This document shows, one piece after another, positions 45,207 through 47,680 of a stretch of DNA of 47,680 nucleotides. How positions within the stretch are numbered: position 1 is the first letter of the stretch; every line of letters begins with the position of its first letter. A program made the translations under genes and the position numbers. Source of the DNA: Clostridiales bacterium (GTDB taxonomy: Bacteria; Bacillota; Clostridia; Oscillospirales; Oscillospiraceae); assembly GCA_021202515.1 (NCBI GenBank), contig JAJQCW010000042.1:12252-59931 (forward strand), written 5' to 3'. The notes beneath the pieces are model-generated. The model did not search any database, was not told the DNA's origin, and saw nothing but the letters and a program-made list of their open reading frames with translations.

Positions 45207-45410
45207 TTTTGTTGCGAAGCAACAAAATAAAATAAAATCCGTGCTTTTAGCCGGGCGTGTACCGGCAAAAGCACACAGGGAGGCCCCAAACGTGCGAGCG
45301 CAGCGAGTGCGCTGCCGGGGCCGCATTTTCGCCCAAAATTCGCGATTTTGGGCGAGAGCCTGTCAGAGACAGGCTCAGGCCGCCGGACGGAAGTCCGGCG
45401 GTTCTTTTTT
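45207..45410 (+). ncRNA. candidate structured RNA with six consecutive hairpins
   Basis: Stems in order: TTTTGTTGC/GCAACAAAA (45207-45227), GTGCTTTT/AAAAGCAC with inner CCGG/CCGG (45241-45274), GGCCCC/GGGGCC enclosing AGCGCA/TGCGCT (45282-45322), CGCCCAAAAT/ATTTTGGGCG (45330-45354), GAGCCTGTC/GACAGGCTC (45356-45376) and the terminator CCGCCGGAC/GTCCGGCGG (45380-45401) with a U-tract. No ORF with an SD is present and no clear promoter was found. No known RNA family is recognised. It may also be a palindrome-rich repeat. Confidence 0.5.
45380..45410 (+). terminator. terminator, copy 2 of a duplicated sequence
   Basis: Identical stem-loop and U-tract to 45102-45131, 278 nt away. Confidence 0.85.
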
Positions 45411-45437
45411 GTACTTTGGCGGTTTTCAGACAGGAAA

Positions 45438-45461
45438 GGCCCCGCGCAGCAGCGCGGGGCC
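45438..45461 (-). terminator. terminator of rpsU
   Basis: GGCCCCGCGC-AGCA-GCGCGGGGCC, followed on the minus strand by TTTCCTGTC, 12 nt after the rpsU stop. Confidence 0.8.
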
Positions 45462-45472
45462 CGACAGACTCA

Positions 45473-45655
45473 TTAATAATATCTCTTGCGGTTTTTCCGA
45501 GCCGCCTCAGACTTCTTGCGGCGCTTGACGCTGGGGCTTTCATAGTGCTCACGCTTACGAACCTCAGCGAGGACCCCGGACTTTGCGCAGGAACGCTTAA
45601 AGCGCTTCAGAGCGTTATCCAGAGATTCGCCTTCTCTCACACGAACTTCAGCCAT
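45473..45655 (-). CDS. rpsU: 30S ribosomal protein S21
   Basis: 60 residues: [20 protein letters not shown] at the start, [14 protein letters not shown] in the middle and a basic [15 protein letters not shown] tail, all standard S21. It helps 30S initiation on mRNA. The ATG at 45655 has GGAGGGAGGG upstream. The promoter is at 45739-45767, with a 15-nt direct repeat just upstream. Confidence 0.97.
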   Translation of the reverse strand: MAEVRVREGESLDNALKRFKRSCAKSGVLAEVRKREHYESPSVKRRKKSEAARKNRKRYY

Positions 45656-45738
45656 TCTATTTTCCCTCCCTCCGAATATGCCCAGGGAGTCTTGGAACAG
45701 GGCACAGCAAACCATGCGACATGGTCTTGATTATAGTT

Positions 45739-45767
45739 ATCATACGCCCTTGAACGCCTTTTGTCAA
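45739..45767 (-). promoter_or_regulatory. promoter of rpsU
   Basis: Minus strand TTGACA (45762-45767), 17-nt spacer, TATGAT (45739-45744). Confidence 0.8.
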
Positions 45768-45768
45768 T

Positions 45769-45824
45769 AGGAATTTTGGGGATATTTTAAAATTCGCCGG
45801 GAAAACCACAGGAATTTTGGGGAT
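45769..45824. repeat. 15-nt direct repeat abutting the rpsU -35
   Basis: AGGAATTTTGGGGAT at 45769-45783 and 45810-45824, 41 nt apart (about four helical turns). The nearer copy ends one base from the -35, suggesting a binding site or an UP-like element. The rest of the 294-nt gap holds only the promoter and the terminator at 45880. Confidence 0.7.
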
Positions 45825-45879
45825 TTTCACCGTGTTGCTTTGGTTGAGCGACGTTTTTTCGCATGGGCGAGCAAAAACA

Positions 45880-45901
45880 GGGCGGCAGAAGCCTGCCGCC
45901 C
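45880..45901 (-). terminator. terminator of the small membrane protein operon
   Basis: GGGCGGCAG-AAG-CCTGCCGCCC; on the minus strand the stem is followed by TGTTTTTG. Confidence 0.8.
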
Positions 45902-45949
45902 GAAGGAACTGTTTCCGATTTGAATTTTTTCTATGGGTGACACGCCGCC

Positions 45950-46099
45950 TCAGACGGGCCAGCACACGTCCTCTTCCTCCTCGTCACCGGTGACGACGGT
46001 GTGGAACAGCCGCTGGAGCCGGAAGCACAGGCGGATGACGCCCAGCATCAGCGCGGCGATCCCCAGGGAGACGCCAAGGATCTTGCATACGTTCTTCAT
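45950..46099 (-). CDS. 49-residue membrane protein
   Basis: One hydrophobic helix (about residues 6-26, ILGVSLGIAALMLGVI) followed by an acidic tail GDEEEEDVCW. SD GGAGG lies before the ATG, and a terminator follows the gene, which supports it as real. Family not recognised. It lies 19 nt downstream of the HD-domain gene. Confidence 0.6.
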   Translation of the reverse strand: MKNVCKILGVSLGIAALMLGVIRLCFRLQRLFHTVVTGDEEEEDVCWPV

Positions 46100-46118
46100 G
46101 GAAAAAACCTCCAGTGTT

Positions 46119-46804
46119 TCAGGTGGCGGACGGCGGCAAAGGGTTGCCCTCCTCGTCCAGGCGTTTCCACTCCTGCACGAAGGCAGGAACGAGTGCGCCG
46201 CCGGTTTTCCGCTGGTAGCGCAGGTAAAGCTCTTTGGCAAAGGCGGCCCGCTGGCGGCTGGCCTCCCGCCGGAGATAGGCGGGGTCCAGGTCCCAGATGC
46301 GCACCCGATCCAGTCCGTCGGCGTCCTTGAGCAGCGTCGCCAGGGTCAGGCCCCGGTCAAGGTCGGCCAGGTGGTAGCACTCCACTGTGGGAACCAGGGC
46401 GGATTCATCCCTGGAGTGAGCGTCCACCGCCGCCTGCACCAGCTTCAATTCCTCCCCGGTCAGACCGGTGATATCCGGGAGCCGCTGGGCGGAGCGCCAG
46501 CCGTGCAGTTCGTCCAGAGTGTCGTTCTCCCGGCCTATGTCGTGGTAGGCGCAGGCCAGCAGCAATAAACGGGTGTCCGCCGGGGAAAGCGGCTCTTCCA
46601 GGGCGCAGAACGCGCCGTGGCAAAGGGTGCGGTAGATGTGGCCGGGACCGTGGATGGGGCTGGCGAAGAGAACGGAATCATTCAGTTCTTCCGCCGCCTG
46701 CCGGAACATGGGGTATCCCGGCCAACGGTGCAGACGGTCCACCAGGGCTGGTTTGGCCCCCAGTTGGGCGTGGCGAGCAACTCCAACAGTGTCTGTACAG
46801 ACAT
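46119..46804 (-). CDS. HD-domain phosphohydrolase with a probable 5' frameshift
   Basis: The HD motif set is clear: HGPGHIYRTLCHG, ACAYHDIGREND (His-Asp), AAVDAHSRDE and LLKDADGLDRVRI. The best start signal is the ATG at 46804 behind GGGGAGGAGG. It opens MSVQTLLELL, but then runs into the wrong frame. A one-base loss near 46775 would restore MSVQTLLELL-RHAQLGAKPALVDRLHRW. As written, the frame carrying the HD domain can only start at an internal GTG (46742) or ATG. It is either a sequencing error, a real mutation, or a shorter protein. Function unknown. Confidence 0.75.
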
Positions 46805-46893
46805 GTATGCCGCCTCCTCCCCTGCCTGAGCTTCTGCCTGTATTATACCCTAAATGCGCCGGATTGTAAAGCCAGGGGTTGTAACGGAAGTGT

Positions 46894-46936
46894 AAAAAAC
46901 GCGCCGTCCCCTTGTGAGGAGACGGCGTGTTTTTGG
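46894..46936. terminator. bidirectional terminator
   Basis: CGCGCCGTCCCCT-TGTG-AGGAGACGGCGTG, with an A-run before and a T-run after. On the minus strand it ends the mscL operon before the HD gene. Confidence 0.85.
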
Positions 46937-47275
46937 TTATACGGTAAAGTATGCAACCAGTTGGAAGATGCCCACAACCAACAAGCCCAGAGCGAGGATG
47001 GCGCAGAGAATGCCACGCACCAATTCTCCCTGCCCGCCGGGCTGGGGAAACTCCGGCTCCTGAAAGTCGGGGTCCTCCACATGGCCCACCCGTCCGTGGC
47101 GGATGATCCACCGCCGGTTGAAAAACTGGGCGGACAGGGCAGCAAACGCGGGGAATAACATGATGCCTGTGATACCGGAAATCAGGTCCATGGTGGCCAT
47201 CCAGTAGACCATCAGCAGAACGATGATGACCATATACACTACGCCCATCATGGCCCAAATGCGTTTCGAGAGCAT
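46937..47275 (-). CDS. hypothetical membrane protein downstream of mscL
   Basis: 112 residues with three hydrophobic segments (about 8-26, 30-48 and 88-108) around a Pro/Glu-rich loop. Family not recognised. Its ATG begins 1 nt after the mscL stop, so the two are co-translated. Confidence 0.75.
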   Translation of the reverse strand: MLSKRIWAMMGVVYMVIIVLLMVYWMATMDLISGITGIMLFPAFAALSAQFFNRRWIIRHGRVGHVEDPDFQEPEFPQPGGQGELVRGILCAILALGLLVVGIFQLVAYFTV

Positions 47276-47276
47276 C

Positions 47277-47663
47277 TTACTCCTTACCCTGCTGCTCCTT
47301 GAGCAGGTCGCGGATCTCGGTCAGCAGCTCTTCCGTTGTGGGGCCGGCGGGCGCAGGGGGTTCCTCTTCCTTCTTAGGCATGATCCTGTTGACCACTTTG
47401 ACGATCCAGAACACCACAAAGGCGGTGATGAGGAAGGTGATGATGGCGTTGATGACTGCGCCGATGCCGAAGGGACCGACCTTAATGCCGGAGAAGTCGG
47501 TGCTGCCCATGATCAGCGCGATAATGGGGGTCAGCAGGTTTTCCACGATGGAGGTGACAATGGCGGTGAAGGCGGAGCCGATGACCACGCCGACTGCCAT
47601 GTCCAGCACGTTGCCGCGCATGATAAAGGTTTTAAATTCGTCGATCCAGGATGGTTTTTTCAT
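47277..47663 (-). CDS. mscL: large-conductance mechanosensitive channel
   Basis: 128 residues. MscL landmarks are FKTFIMRGNVLDMAVGVVIG (first helix with the RGNVxDxAVGVxxG signature) and VINAIITFLITAFVVFWIVK (second helix). The C-terminal helical bundle region is EELLTEIRDLLK. It opens under membrane tension to release solutes on hypo-osmotic shock. SD AAAGGAG precedes the ATG. Confidence 0.97.
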   Translation of the reverse strand: MKKPSWIDEFKTFIMRGNVLDMAVGVVIGSAFTAIVTSIVENLLTPIIALIMGSTDFSGIKVGPFGIGAVINAIITFLITAFVVFWIVKVVNRIMPKKEEEPPAPAGPTTEELLTEIRDLLKEQQGKE

Positions 47664-47680
47664 TGGTTTTCTCTCCTTTG

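Overview
The window looks like chromosomal sequence of a gut-type, high-GC member of the Firmicutes (class Clostridia, probably Oscillospiraceae in the broad sense). This is inferred from G+C-rich coding sequence, strong AGGAGG-type ribosome binding sites, consensus sigma-A promoters, a DnaD/DnaI-like replication pair, a DUF2975/YozG-type pair, and gene order. No species assignment is possible from sequence reading alone. About 48 genes are supported, nearly all housekeeping. No rRNA, tRNA, prophage or CRISPR array was seen.

Layout. 1-6.9 kb (minus strand): miaB, a DUF1648-like membrane protein, mutS, a hypothetical gene and mutL (cut by the window start). 7.1-9.6 kb: an XRE regulator, a DUF2975/HTH pair with a palindrome-flanked promoter, and exodeoxyribonuclease III. 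9.9-14.6 kb (plus): an AlaX-type editing protein, a one-chain MNT-HEPN protein, a GNAT acetyltransferase, mnmG and a TIGR04076-like gene. 14.6-17.3 kb (minus): two zinc-ribbon paralogues, a DnaC/DnaI-like helicase loader and a DnaD-like protein. 17.7-19.3 kb: pyrG. 19.3-20.1 kb: two tandem type I toxin-antitoxin-like modules. 20.2-21.9 kb: amtB-glnK behind a leader hairpin. 22.4-32.5 kb: pyrE, radC, uvrB, a RAYT transposase, a zinc-ribbon protein, an MBL hydrolase, a WYL regulator (minus), uvrA and a VanZ-like protein. 32.8-38 kb: small membrane and hypothetical genes, recD2, a candidate small RNA, and pta (minus). 38.1-45 kb: HD hydrolase, PAP2 phosphatase, an AT-rich broken AlbA/Schlafen-like gene, NUDIX hydrolase, sulfotransferase, ADP-ribosylglycohydrolase, cysC and a PflX-like radical SAM protein. 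45-47.7 kb: a run of strong hairpins, rpsU, small membrane genes, an HD protein with a probable frameshift, and mscL.

DNA repair is strongly represented (mutL, mutS, xth, radC, uvrB, uvrA, recD2). Several of these genes are bordered by short repeat families: REP-like palindromes, period-7 arrays of the GCAATTA type that begin at or inside stop codons, and MITE-like elements with shared ends. The RAYT gene, coupled to uvrB by a TAATG overlap, carries two REP palindromes inside its own reading frame.

The most interesting locus is 19.3-20.1 kb. Two copies of one regulatory chassis (terminator, extended -10 promoter, direct-repeat leader, SD-masking hairpin, then a consensus antisense promoter) each surround a different tiny peptide gene (28 and 25 residues). 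The layout resembles the par/Fst type of type I toxin-antitoxin. Other points of interest are the fused type VII-like MNT-HEPN protein, the sulfotransferase/APS-kinase cluster, a promoter-to-terminator orphan transcript at 36.6 kb, and a six-hairpin intergenic region at 45.2-45.4 kb.
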